The notes under the pieces: model-generated | Told to the model about the DNA's origin: nothing | Database searches by the model: none | What the model saw: only the letters and a program-made list of their open reading frames with translations | Made by a program: the position numbers and the translations under genes | From: CAYNYM01 sp964644375 | GTDB taxonomy: Bacteria > Desulfobacterota > DSM-4660 > Desulfatiglandales > HGW-15 | Reading direction: 5' to 3' | NCBI GenBank assembly: GCA_964644375.1 | Contig: CAZXWJ010000084.1 | Location: 1-16,159, forward strand | DNA: 16,159 nucleotides | Shown: positions 1-7,414 of the stretch, in pieces | Position numbering within the stretch: position 1 is the first letter of the stretch | Layout of the letters: each line of letters starts with the position of its first letter

Positions 1-636
1 GAGGCCCAGAACCTTTCGGCCTATATTCCGACCAATCTGATTTCCATCACCGACGGACAGGTCTATCTGTCTCCTGATCTCTTTCAGAAAGGCCTTCTGC
101 CGGCCGTGGATGTGGGGAAGTCAGTTTCCCGGGTGGGCGGGAAGGCGCAGGTCGCCGCCTATCGCAAGGTGGCCGGGGATCTCAAACTTTCCTACACCCA
201 GTTTCAGGAACTGGAATCCTTCGCACGATTCGGGACGCGCCTGGACGAGAGAACAAGGAAGACCCTGGAACATGGCAAAAGGGTGCGGGAAGTCCTCAAG
301 CAGGATCAGTTCTCTCCGCTCGCCGCGGATGAACAGGTGGCTGTCCTGCTGGCCGTAACCCAGGGCCTTCTGGATGAGGTCCCGGTCGAAAAGGTCACCG
401 TTGCCGAGGAAGCGATCCTTGAAAAGGTGAAGTCCGAGATGCCGGACTGGAAACAGGGAATCGATGCTGTGGAGGCCGATGACCCTGTGTGGGAAAAACT
501 CGTCTCCATCCTGTCCGAGGGTTTGGAGGCCCTGAAGGAGACGCATGCAGACACTGGAGTCTTTGACCAGAAAAATCAAGACCGCCCGGGACCTCCTGTC
601 GGTGGTCAAGACGATGAAGAGCCTGGCGGCCGTTAA
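1..636 (+). CDS. atpA: N-type F1Fo ATPase alpha subunit, C-terminal part (5' truncated by window)
   Basis: Alpha subunit of the F1 catalytic head of an ATP synthase/ATPase. The frame is open from base 1 and contains the conserved alpha signature around SAYIPTNLISITDGQ (residues 5-19 of the visible part), then PAVDVGKSVSRVGGKAQ and the helical C-terminal domain; about 211 residues are visible. The downstream gene is gamma, no beta follows, and the cluster ends there. The housekeeping order is delta-alpha-gamma-beta-epsilon, whereas N-ATPase operons (beta and epsilon first, alpha and gamma last) end exactly like this, so I assign it to the alternate N-ATPase. The last 92 bases overlap the start of gamma in a different frame; the overlapping C-terminal tail is polar and low in hydrophobics, as expected for a free tail. 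Whether the enzyme pumps Na+ or H+ cannot be told, because subunit c lies outside the window. Confidence 0.93.
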   Translation, partial: EAQNLSAYIPTNLISITDGQVYLSPDLFQKGLLPAVDVGKSVSRVGGKAQVAAYRKVAGDLKLSYTQFQELESFARFGTRLDERTRKTLEHGKRVREVLKQDQFSPLAADEQVAVLLAVTQGLLDEVPVEKVTVAEEAILEKVKSEMPDWKQGIDAVEADDPVWEKLVSILSEGLEALKETHADTGVFDQKNQDRPGPPVGGQDDEEPGGR

Positions 637-1432
637 CATTCGACAATTCGAGCGGGCCGTCGAATCCCTGGAGGCCTACCGGGAGGTCGTGGACAATGCC
701 TGGAAGGTCTTCTTCGTATCCGGCAGCCTGACCGCCGGGGCGGGAAAGTCCAAAGCCGGGGCGATCTGCGTCGTGGTCGGATCCGATCAGGGCATGTGCG
801 GCCAGTTCAACGAGGCCCTTGTCTCCCATACCCTCGAGGAGGCCCAAAGGCTTTCAAAGAAGGGGGAAGACGTCACCTTCTGGAGCGTGGGCGAAAAGGT
901 GGCCTCCGCTTTGGAGGATTCGGGCCATGGCGGGAAGCGATTCCCGGGGGCAGATAACCTCAATGAGATCAACGCCCTGGTGCAGGCGATCCTCCAGGAA
1001 CTGGAGGCCGTGCGGTCGTTGGAGGGGACGGAACGGTTTTATCTCTCCCATAATCTTCTCGCCGGGGGCGGAGGGTATGAACCGACCACCCATCGTGTGC
1101 TGCCCATGGACAAAGAGTGGATAGACCGGTACCGATCCCAAAAATGGCCGGGCCGGTGCCTTCCCATGACGGGTTTGACCCCGGAGACCCTGTTTACCCA
1201 TTTGCTCTACCAATATCTCTACGTCTCTTTTTTTCGGGCCCTTGCCCAGTCCCTTGCGAGCGAAAACGCCGCCCGGCTCATGGCCATGCAGGCGGCCGAG
1301 AAGAACATTCTGGAAAGAGAAGAAGCGCTGTCGGCATCCTTCAGGGAGCAGCGCCAGGCCAATATCACCAATGAGCTCCTTGACATCATCTCCGGCTTCG
1401 AGGCCTTGAGCGGGAAGGGCGTTGCCGTATAA
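545..1432 (+). CDS. atpG: N-type F1Fo ATPase gamma subunit
   Basis: Central rotor-shaft subunit of F1, 295 residues, a normal length. The N-terminal coiled-coil helix is typical (LTRKIKTARDLLSVVKTMKS, residues 7-26, followed by LAAVNIRQFE), and the C-terminal helix is typical too (SENAARLMAMQAAEKNI, then RQANITNELLDIISGFEAL). These two helices form the antiparallel coiled coil inside the alpha/beta ring; the Rossmann-like middle carries VVGSDQGMCGQFNE. The chosen ATG gives the expected N-terminus. It lies 92 bases inside alpha, so the two are probably translationally coupled. The wording of the N-terminus and the final position in the operon fit the alternate N-ATPase gamma. No clear U-tract terminator follows within 100 bases. 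Confidence 0.94.
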   Translation: MQTLESLTRKIKTARDLLSVVKTMKSLAAVNIRQFERAVESLEAYREVVDNAWKVFFVSGSLTAGAGKSKAGAICVVVGSDQGMCGQFNEALVSHTLEEAQRLSKKGEDVTFWSVGEKVASALEDSGHGGKRFPGADNLNEINALVQAILQELEAVRSLEGTERFYLSHNLLAGGGGYEPTTHRVLPMDKEWIDRYRSQKWPGRCLPMTGLTPETLFTHLLYQYLYVSFFRALAQSLASENAARLMAMQAAEKNILEREEALSASFREQRQANITNELLDIISGFEALSGKGVAV

Positions 1433-1550
1433 GACGCCGATCGTTTGGCATGGAAAACAACTAACGGGGGCGTAGTACAGCTTTTCATAAATACACTAAC
1501 AAATGATTTGTACCCCTGACATTGAATGGGGCCGAAGTGCATCTGAATGA

Positions 1551-1582
1551 TTTCACCACAGAGGCACCAAGGACACGGAGGC
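1551..1582. repeat. CCACAGAGGCAC-type dispersed intergenic repeat copy
   Basis: The segment reads CACCACAGAGGCACCAAGGA followed by CACGGAGGC. This resembles the CCACAGAGG-CACAGAGG family of short intergenic repeats that recurs in many environmental bacterial and archaeal genomes and often causes spurious small ORF calls. Only one copy is present in this window, so repetition in the host genome is inferred from the motif, not seen. Confidence 0.5.
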
Positions 1583-1710
1583 AAATTCATTTTTTATTTT
1601 CCGTTGACCCGGGTTAAATTGATTTCGTATTTAACGGGGCAGGGACGCCGGAAAGTGAAAACAACCAGTCCCTGCGGGCCGTCAACACCAGCGGCGTAAC
1701 CGCTCAGGGA

Positions 1711-1746
1711 TTTTTCCCTTGCCCCCCTCTCCGGGGCCAGGGAAAA
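1711..1746. terminator. Strong hairpin, possible terminator or RNA element
   Basis: TTTTCCCT pairs perfectly with AGGGAAAA, and inside it CCCC pairs with GGGG across a small internal loop. The T-rich left arm and A-rich right arm mean that transcripts from either strand could end with a U-rich arm, but there is no separate U-tract. It lies about 280 bases after atpG, which is far for its terminator. Confidence 0.4.
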
Positions 1747-1768
1747 GCTCCTTTTCTCTGTGTCTCAA

Positions 1769-1799
1769 GTCACGCGACGGCGTGACCCCGCTGGGCGGG
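1769..1799. other. Two adjacent perfect hairpins
   Basis: GTCACGC-GACG-GCGTGAC (1769-1786) is followed without a gap by CCCGC-TGG-GCGGG (1787-1799). Both stems are perfect (7 bp and 5 bp) and would stack coaxially. No U-tract follows. They lie about 80 bases upstream of the HNH gene, so they may be part of its leader or of a small RNA. Confidence 0.5.
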
Positions 1800-1879
1800 A
1801 CAGGCGCGCGGTGAAAATGAACGATGGGAATACGTCACAATATTTATGATATAAAGGACTTAGTAAAGAGGAAAAATAT

Positions 1880-2290
1880 ATGGATGATAAAAGATCACGG
1901 TTACGTAAATCGCCGGACGGCAAACTGGACCGGGAAGAGATGGATCAGATCGTGGCCCGCGCCCGGCAGGCCCAGAATGAGCGCCAGAAGGGTTACCGCG
2001 AGCAGTCCTTGCGGATCCACCCCTGGGTCTGCGCCCGTTGCGGCCGGGAGTTTACCTCCAGGAATATACATCTGCTCACGGTCCATCACAAGGATCACAA
2101 CCACGACAACAACCCTTCGGACGGGAGCAACTGGGAGAATCTGTGCCTTTACTGCCACGACAATGAACACCGGCGTTACCTGGATCATCTCGCAGGTGGA
2201 GGCGTTGTGGTCGGTGACCAGAAGGATGAAACGGTAACCCACAAGCCCTTTGCCGCGCTTGCGGACCTGCTGAAAACCAAGGAAGAATAG
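1880..2290 (+). CDS. yajD: YajD-type HNH nuclease domain protein
   Basis: Small HNH-fold protein of 136 residues related to the E. coli YajD family. The core runs through YREQSLRIHPWVCARCGREF (39-58), LTVHHKDHNHDNNP (66-79) and DGSNWENLCLYCHDNEH (81-97). Zinc-binding cysteine pairs are C51/C54 and C89/C92. The catalytic-type His pair is H69-H70, with the second HNH half N87 to H93/H97. The family is presumed to be a metal-dependent nuclease, but its physiological role is not established. The ATG at 1880 is preceded by GAGG and matches the YajD start region; an upstream alternative frame starting at 1824 is a shadow. The N-terminal 38 residues are a charged extension longer than in E. coli. 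It stands alone between the ATPase and liv operons. Confidence 0.88.
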   Translation: MDDKRSRLRKSPDGKLDREEMDQIVARARQAQNERQKGYREQSLRIHPWVCARCGREFTSRNIHLLTVHHKDHNHDNNPSDGSNWENLCLYCHDNEHRRYLDHLAGGGVVVGDQKDETVTHKPFAALADLLKTKEE

Positions 2291-2367
2291 ACTAATTCGA
2301 ATTCGGGCTTTCACAATATCCGCCCCTGCGATACAAAATCCCAATGTTGAATAAATAACAGATCCTC

Positions 2368-2472
2368 ATGAAACGTCCTGTTGGAAAAATGGCATTCGTG
2401 AGGGGAGAGGAGGTGATAGAGGCGATCGTCTTCGAATACCGCACTTCGAATGAAGTGATTCGCGTTGTATGA
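2368..2472 (+). CDS. Possible 34-residue small ORF in the liv leader
   Basis: An ATG-started frame of 34 codons (begins MKRPVGKMAFVRGEEVIEAI) ends at TGA 82 bases before livK. It has mixed amino-acid composition and no stop-rich look, but there is no good Shine-Dalgarno sequence in front of it. It overlaps the hairpin at 2433-2462. It could be a leader peptide, a gene remnant or chance. Confidence 0.2.
   Translation: MKRPVGKMAFVRGEEVIEAIVFEYRTSNEVIRVV
2433..2462. promoter_or_regulatory. Inverted repeat upstream of liv operon (operator or leader hairpin)
   Basis: CACTTC-GAAT-GAAGTG (2442-2457) has perfect 6-bp arms. It is extended by CGAAT (2433-2437) and ATTCG (2458-2462) with a 4-base bulge (ACCG) on the left. 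It lies about 90 bases upstream of livK. It could be a transcription-factor operator or an mRNA hairpin controlling the transporter; no known consensus was recognised. Confidence 0.35.
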
Positions 2473-2553
2473 ACACACCTGTTTCCGTGAGATATTTAAA
2501 GGGATGTCTTTGGAGCGTCTTGGTAACCATTTTTCAATGAGAGGGGGGTAGTC

Positions 2554-3765
2554 ATGAAGAACAAGAAAAGGCTTGCTGGATTCATCATCCTGATCGTGGC
2601 CGTTCTGATTGTTTTCTTTCCTTTTTCAGCTTGTTGTAAAGACAAGATCACCATCGGTACGGCCATCTCTCTTTCCGGACCCTATGCCGCAGGTGCTGGA
2701 ATGACACAGGTTCCCAACTATAAGATGTGGGTTGATGAGGTGAATGCAACGGGGGGTATTTTTGTGAAAGAGTACGGGAAACGCCTGCCCATTGAGCTTA
2801 TTGTGTACGATGACAAGAGTGATATTGGAACAGCGGTTAAGCTGGTTGAAAAGCTGATCCTGCAGGAAAAGGTCGATTTTATTCTGCCGCCTTGGGGCAC
2901 GGCCATGCACTTTGCCGTGGCACCCGTGGCAAACAGGTACAAGTATCCACTTCTCGGACCCACGATTTCCTCGGAGAAACTCCGTGAGCTGGCCCCCAAG
3001 ATTCCCTATTTTTTTGGCGTACTCAATATGCCCCGAGAGCAGGGTGCGGCATTGGTGAATCTTCTCGCTGAACTTCAGGTCAAAAAGGTGGCACTCATCT
3101 ATGTTGCCGATGCCTATGGGATCGAATGGAAAGAACAGGTGGAGCCTGAATTGCGGGCGAAGGGGATCGAAATACCCATATTGAAAAGTTATCCCCTTGG
3201 AGTAAAGGATCTGTCTCCTCTCCTGAAGACCATTAAGGCGGCTAACGTGGATGCCCTTCTCTGTATGTCTTATCCCGATGACACCTTTCTGATCACCGGA
3301 CAAACAAAAGTGGTTGGGCTGAATCCCAAGCTCTTCTATCTGGGGGTTGGTGTCGCTTTTCCGGTGTATCGAGACAAGTTTGGCGTCGGCACGGTAGAGG
3401 GGATTATGGGTGCGGGGGCCTGGAACCCAAAAGTTCCCTACCCCGGTGCGAAAGACTATTTCGACCGGCATGTCAAACGCTGGGAGAAGGAGCCCGATCG
3501 CTGGGCAAGCGCATTCGCCTGGGCGTCCCTCCAGATTCTTGAGCAGGCCATAGAGCAGGTTGGATCCCTTGATCGTGAGAAGGTCCGAGATGCTATCGCC
3601 TCAGGGACATTCCCCACTGTCGTAGGGCCGGTCAGTTTCGAAGGCGGATTCAATATTCAGGCCCCGGGTGAAATCGGCCAATGGCAGAATGGGGAATTTG
3701 AAGTCGTCGCCGGCAAAGAAAAACGCACAGCGAAACCGGTTTTTCCGAAACCTGCATGGAAATAG
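2554..3765 (+). CDS. livK: Branched-chain amino-acid-type ABC transporter, periplasmic substrate-binding protein
   Basis: Extracytoplasmic solute receptor of a Liv/HAAT-type ABC importer, 403 residues, of the periplasmic-binding type 1 fold (Periplasmic_binding_6-like). A basic N-terminus and hydrophobic segment (residues 7-24) end in FSACC (24-28), a plausible signal peptide with an imperfect lipobox (F at -3), so it may be a lipoprotein tethered by C27. The mature part opens with KITIGTAISLSGPYAAGAG, the standard first strand and ligand loop. Strong Shine-Dalgarno AGAGGGGGG lies just before ATG. It is the first gene of livKHMGF, with the permease gene 8 bases downstream. The ligand cannot be fixed from sequence: the family also transports amides, urea and aromatic acids. 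Confidence 0.93.
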   Translation: MKNKKRLAGFIILIVAVLIVFFPFSACCKDKITIGTAISLSGPYAAGAGMTQVPNYKMWVDEVNATGGIFVKEYGKRLPIELIVYDDKSDIGTAVKLVEKLILQEKVDFILPPWGTAMHFAVAPVANRYKYPLLGPTISSEKLRELAPKIPYFFGVLNMPREQGAALVNLLAELQVKKVALIYVADAYGIEWKEQVEPELRAKGIEIPILKSYPLGVKDLSPLLKTIKAANVDALLCMSYPDDTFLITGQTKVVGLNPKLFYLGVGVAFPVYRDKFGVGTVEGIMGAGAWNPKVPYPGAKDYFDRHVKRWEKEPDRWASAFAWASLQILEQAIEQVGSLDREKVRDAIASGTFPTVVGPVSFEGGFNIQAPGEIGQWQNGEFEVVAGKEKRTAKPVFPKPAWK

Positions 3766-3773
3766 AGTAAGGC

Positions 3774-4646
3774 ATGTCCCTCACCCTTCTTCTGGATATC
3801 ACCATCGGAGGCCTTATCCTTGGCGGCCTCTATGCCCTCGTGGCCGCGGGGCTTGGCCTTCAATACGGGGTTGCGCGCATTCTCAATGTCTCCCATGGCG
3901 AATTTATCATGCTCGGGGCCTTTGCGACTTATTCTCTGCACATGTTTTTGGGCCTCAATCCCATCCTCTCCCTTGTCATCACCGGTCCGGTCTTGTTTGC
4001 CCTGGCTTTCCTGATACACAAGGCCCTCTTCATGCGTCTCAGGAAGAAGGCGGAATCGGCGGCCATATTTGAGGGGAACTCTCTTCTTGTCTCCTTTGGG
4101 CTTCTTTTTATTATTCAGAATATCGCCTTACTCTTCTGGGGCCCTGACATTAAGGGGTATTCCTATCTGTCCGAGACGGTGGAACTCTTTGGCATCGTCT
4201 ATGCCAAGAACAGATTGTTCGCTTTTCTTTTCGCGGTGGTTATTGGGGCGAGCTTTTATGTTTTTATAACCAGGACCCGCATGGGGAAGGCGATCAGGGC
4301 GGCCTCTCAGGACGTCAATACCGCGCAGCTTATGGGTATCAATATTTATTGGGTCCTTGGTTTCTGTTTTGCTCTTGGGGCCTTGCTGGCAGGTCTGGCG
4401 GGCTCACTCATAAGCATGATGTTCGAAATGACGCCTAACATAGGTCTGCCCTACTCGATCATTGCGATCATTGCGGTCGTATTGGGAGGCCTAGGTAATA
4501 TCCTGGGCAGTCTCTTAGGCGGGTTGATACTGGGGCTCGTCGGGAATCTGGTCATGTCTGTAGACCCGGGTCTGTCCATGATCGCCTACTACATGATCTT
4601 TCTTCTCTTACTTCTTGTAAAGCCAACAGGGATCTTGGGAAAATGA
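3774..4646 (+). CDS. livH: Liv-type ABC transporter permease, LivH
   Basis: Integral membrane permease of 290 residues with about eight hydrophobic segments, normal for LivH. The N-terminal family signature GGLYALVAAGLGLQYGVARI leads into LNVSHGEFIMLGAFATY. The cytoplasmic loop that contacts the ATPases is visible as RTRMGKAIRAASQDVNTAQL followed by MGIN. The C-terminus contains the typical VVLGGLGNILGSLLGGLILG. It starts 8 bases after livK and its stop overlaps the livM start as ATGA, so the genes are translationally coupled. With LivM it forms the membrane heterodimer. Confidence 0.95.
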   Translation: MSLTLLLDITIGGLILGGLYALVAAGLGLQYGVARILNVSHGEFIMLGAFATYSLHMFLGLNPILSLVITGPVLFALAFLIHKALFMRLRKKAESAAIFEGNSLLVSFGLLFIIQNIALLFWGPDIKGYSYLSETVELFGIVYAKNRLFAFLFAVVIGASFYVFITRTRMGKAIRAASQDVNTAQLMGINIYWVLGFCFALGALLAGLAGSLISMMFEMTPNIGLPYSIIAIIAVVLGGLGNILGSLLGGLILGLVGNLVMSVDPGLSMIAYYMIFLLLLLVKPTGILGK

Positions 4647-5597
4647 AGGCCGAACGGTTCATATGGATGAGGCGTCAACTGCTTTCCCCCTGGTTAATGG
4701 CAGGGGTGTTGTCGTTGATCTTCCTGTCCCCGGCCCCCCTGTTTCTTGCGCCCTATACCATCATTTCAATAACCAACATCCTCATGTACATTGTCATGAC
4801 GGTCAGTTGGGCCTTTTTTTCCGGACCCACCCAATACCTCTCATTGGCGACCGCCGCTTTTTTCGGGATCGGTATCTATGTATCGGCGCTTGCAGGAGAA
4901 GTCCTTCCTTTTCCTCTTGTGATCACCCTTGGGGGCCTTGTGAGTTTCCTGGTAGCTGTCCTGGTGGGTTTTTCAACCTTGAGGCTTCGAGGGATGTACT
5001 TTACCATCTTCACCTTCGGGCTCAGTGAACTCATGGCATTTTGTCCTGTGGTGGGAGGTGACCGTGACGGGTACGGTGGGTCGATGGGTAGTGACCATGG
5101 ACCACACCACAGTCTATTATGCGATGCTGACAATCGGCACCGTGACCCTCGTCGTCATCCAGGCCGTAAAACGCTCAAAATATGGGTTTGCTTTGCGCAG
5201 CATCGGTGATTCCGAAAAGGCCGCAGATCACACCGGGATCAATGTAAATGCCGTAAAATTTTTTGCTTTTGCCATCAGTGCCGTCTTCACAGGGGCTGCG
5301 GGAGCGGCTATGGCAACGCGATGGACCTACATCGATCCCTCCATTGCCTTTAATCCTCTTTACTCCTTTATGCCGGTACTGATGGCCATCTTCGGGGGCA
5401 TCACACGGATTCACGGCCAGGTCATCGGGGCCGTCATTCTGACCCTCCTGGCCGATTTGCTTCTGACCACCTTTCCTTACTACTACATGCTTCTCTATGG
5501 GATGATCCTGGTGGTCGTCATCCTGTTTGTCCCCCGGGGACTGGCAGGCCTGCAAACCGACATCAAAAGACTCTGGCAAGGGGGCTCGGGAAAGTAA
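4643..5597 (+). pseudogene. livM: Liv-type ABC transporter permease, LivM, interrupted by one frameshift
   Basis: Permease partner of LivH. Residues 1-131 read in one frame (multiple membrane helices, then LRLRGMYFTIFTFGLSELM). The rest reads in another frame from about base 5037 (HFVLWWEVTVTGTVGR, then ALRSIGDSEKAADHTGINVN and the C-terminal helices). The break is confined to 5033-5039, where ATGGCAT keeps neither frame; two lost bases between the M and H codons (family members commonly have R there), or one extra G, would restore a protein of about 317-318 residues. Both halves are otherwise clean and well conserved, so this is either a very recent mutation or a sequencing/assembly error. 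If real, the transporter would lack a working LivM. The stop is one base before livG. Confidence 0.9.
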
Positions 5598-5598
5598 C

Positions 5599-6318
5599 AT
5601 GCGAATACTCGAAGTCAAGGATCTTCGAAGGGCCTTTGGAGGGCTGGTCGCCACGAACCGTGTCGACTTTCATCTCGATGAGGGGCACATCGTCGGCCTG
5701 ATTGGACCGAACGGCGCGGGGAAAACAACCCTTTTCAACTTGATCTCGGGGGCCCTTGCGCCGACATCGGGCAAGATCGTTTACCAGGGAGAAGATATCA
5801 CCGGGCTAAGGCCCTACCAAATCTGCAGGAAAGGGATCGCGAGGACTTTTCAGGAAGTCAAACTGTTTGCGAATATGACGGTCCTTGAAAACACTCGCCT
5901 GGGCGTGACATTTGGGGGGTCGACCCACATGCAGGGGGCAGAGGCCGAAGATTTGTCTATTGAATTGTTGGCTTTTGTCGGGCTGGGCGGGATGGAGAAG
6001 GGGCTTGCAAAGGATTTACCTATCGGTCGCCAAAAACGCCTCGAGGTGGCGAGGGCCTTGGCGACAGGACCCAAATTGTTGTTACTCGATGAGCTCATGG
6101 CGGGACTGAACCCGACTGAGGTCGGTCAGGCCATCGATCTGATAAAGCGAATCCGGGATCGTGGCGTCACCTTGTTTCTCGTTGAGCATGTCATGAAGGC
6201 CATCATGGGACTGTGCGACCAAATCATCGTCCTTCATTACGGGGTCAAGATTGCCGAGGGCCCTCCTGCGGCGATTGTGGCCGATCAAAGGGTCAACGAA
6301 ATATATCTGGGTACCTAG
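5599..6318 (+). CDS. livG: Liv-type ABC transporter ATPase, LivG
   Basis: Cytoplasmic nucleotide-binding subunit, 239 residues. Walker A GPNGAGKTT (36-44), Q-loop Q85, Walker B LLLLDE (160-165) and H-loop H197 are all present. The ABC signature is LPIGR (140-144) instead of LSGGQ; the serine is replaced by proline, as seen in a subset of LivG proteins, and the D-loop region reads LMAGLNPTE. The ATG at 5599, one base after the livM stop, is preferred over an in-frame start 72 bases upstream inside livM because it gives the standard N-terminus (MRILEVKDLRRAFGG). The motif for contacting permease follows GIARTFQ. It pairs with LivF to drive import. Confidence 0.95.
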   Translation: MRILEVKDLRRAFGGLVATNRVDFHLDEGHIVGLIGPNGAGKTTLFNLISGALAPTSGKIVYQGEDITGLRPYQICRKGIARTFQEVKLFANMTVLENTRLGVTFGGSTHMQGAEAEDLSIELLAFVGLGGMEKGLAKDLPIGRQKRLEVARALATGPKLLLLDELMAGLNPTEVGQAIDLIKRIRDRGVTLFLVEHVMKAIMGLCDQIIVLHYGVKIAEGPPAAIVADQRVNEIYLGT

Positions 6319-6322
6319 GCCA

Positions 6323-7027
6323 ATGTTGCGTGTGAGTGAAATATCTACCTGTTATGGAAAGGTAAATGCCCTGTGGGCGGTCTCTTTGGAAGTCAAGGCC
6401 GGAGAGATCGTATCCCTGGTAGGGAACAATGGTGCGGGAAAAACAACGATCCTGGACACAATATCCGGTCTGCTGGTTCCGGCTTCCGGCTTGATAGAAT
6501 TTCAAAACAGAAAAATGAACGGTTTGTCGCCCTATGAGATCGTGAGGCAGGGCCTTTCCCAGGTCCCCGAGGGAGGAAGGCCCTTTCCTGATATGAGTGT
6601 CCTGGAAAACCTGGAGTTGGGGGCCTATGTGTCGGAATCCTGGAAAAACAGAAACGAGACCCTGGATCATGTCTACGAGATGTTTCCCGTACTCAAGCAA
6701 AGAGGGCCCCAATTGGCAAGCACGTTGAGCGGCGGTGAGCGGCAAATGCTTGCCATTGCGAGAAGCCTTATGTCCCGGCCCGTCTTCTGCATGTTCGATG
6801 AGCCTTCATATGGCTTGGCGCCGATCATTGTCAGTCAGCTTTTTGAAACCGTGGGAACCCTTCGGGAGCGAGGGATAACGATCCTCATCGTGGAACAAAA
6901 TGTTAAACATGCCCTTGAAGCGGCAGACAGGGCCTATGTCCTTGAAAATGGAAGGATCGCGCTTCAGGGGGATAGTGCGGATCTCATTGAAAACGACGAA
7001 ATCAGAAAGGCCTATCTGGGTCTTTAA
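6323..7027 (+). CDS. livF: Liv-type ABC transporter ATPase, LivF
   Basis: Second nucleotide-binding subunit, 234 residues. Walker A GNNGAGKTT (34-42), the LivF-specific SQVPEGGRPFPDMSVLENL (79-97), signature LSGGE (135-139), Walker B FCMFDE (155-160) and switch residues IVEQN (189-193, with Q in place of the usual histidine, common in LivF) are visible. The ATG at 6323, four bases after the livG stop, gives the family N-terminus; the longer in-frame start at 6251 lies inside livG and is rejected. It is the last gene of livKHMGF. A weak hairpin (GCCGA and TCGGC arms near 7053-7071) follows without a U-tract. Confidence 0.95.
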   Translation: MLRVSEISTCYGKVNALWAVSLEVKAGEIVSLVGNNGAGKTTILDTISGLLVPASGLIEFQNRKMNGLSPYEIVRQGLSQVPEGGRPFPDMSVLENLELGAYVSESWKNRNETLDHVYEMFPVLKQRGPQLASTLSGGERQMLAIARSLMSRPVFCMFDEPSYGLAPIIVSQLFETVGTLRERGITILIVEQNVKHALEAADRAYVLENGRIALQGDSADLIENDEIRKAYLGL

Positions 7028-7186
7028 CGTCGCTGTCCCCATCCGGTTGAAAGGGCCGATTTTTAGGGTCGGCGATTGATCCGCCGCTCTTCTCCTGGTC
7101 GCCTTGGTCGAGATGCGAGTTGGAATAAGAGGGTGCCATAAAATTTGCTTGCATCAAAAAAAAAAATAGTTTATAGAAACGCCATT

Positions 7187-7414
7187 ATGAAATCAATAGA
7201 ACTTAAACTCAAGGGGATCGACGGCAAATTCCCCGCCGCCTATACAAAAAAGGTCATTGAGATTCTCGGGAACCCGAAAGTGAGCGCAGAGGTTGACGAG
7301 GGAAAACCCAGTGAAGATGTTTTAAGGGCACTTCAGTCGCTGGGCTACTCTGTTGAAACCAGGAAACTGATGGACGGTTCGGTCACGTTGAGGGCTGGAA
7401 GAGAAGAGCAGTAG
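7187..7414 (+). CDS. Small TusA/SirA-like protein without the catalytic cysteine
   Basis: Seventy-five residues with a beta-alpha-beta-alpha-beta pattern: strand IELKLKGIDG, helix AAYTKKVIEIL, strand VSAEV, helix SEDVLRALQSLGY, strand SVTLRA. This order, the short glycine-rich loop before helix 1 and the SEDVLRALQSLGYSVE segment recall TusA/SirA sulfur-carrier proteins. However, the CPxP motif at the start of helix 1 is replaced by GKFPAAY, and there is no cysteine in the protein. Sulfur transfer by the TusA mechanism is therefore unlikely. An alternative TTG start at 7145 would add 14 residues. Neither start has a clear Shine-Dalgarno. A possible promoter (TTGCAT at 7149, TATAGA at 7172, 17-bp spacer) would place the start of transcription almost at the ATG. 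Fold assignment is inference. Confidence 0.6.
   Translation: MKSIELKLKGIDGKFPAAYTKKVIEILGNPKVSAEVDEGKPSEDVLRALQSLGYSVETRKLMDGSVTLRAGREEQ

Larger units (their letters stand above)
1433..1823. other. Non-coding spacer between ATPase operon and HNH gene
   Basis: No convincing gene on either strand. The stretch holds a dispersed-type repeat (1551-1582) and, from about 1691 to 1799, several stable inverted repeats that are listed separately. The G+C content rises sharply in the hairpin part. It could hold a structured RNA or a composite terminator/leader, but I recognise no known riboswitch consensus. Confidence 0.6.

Noticed and set aside
395..847. 150-codon minus-strand frame over alpha/gamma
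   Set aside because: Antisense to two conserved ATPase genes with no recognisable domain.
1..1432. Treating the ATPase genes as the housekeeping atp operon
   Set aside because: Beta and epsilon do not follow gamma; the cluster ends with gamma as in N-ATPase operons.
2626..3471. 281-codon open frame on the minus strand inside livK
   Set aside because: It is antisense to a well-conserved binding protein, has no family resemblance and no ribosome-binding site.
7145..7186. TTG start for the TusA-like protein
   Set aside because: The extra 14 residues (lysine-rich) come from the A tract and add nothing to the fold; ATG at 7187 fits better.
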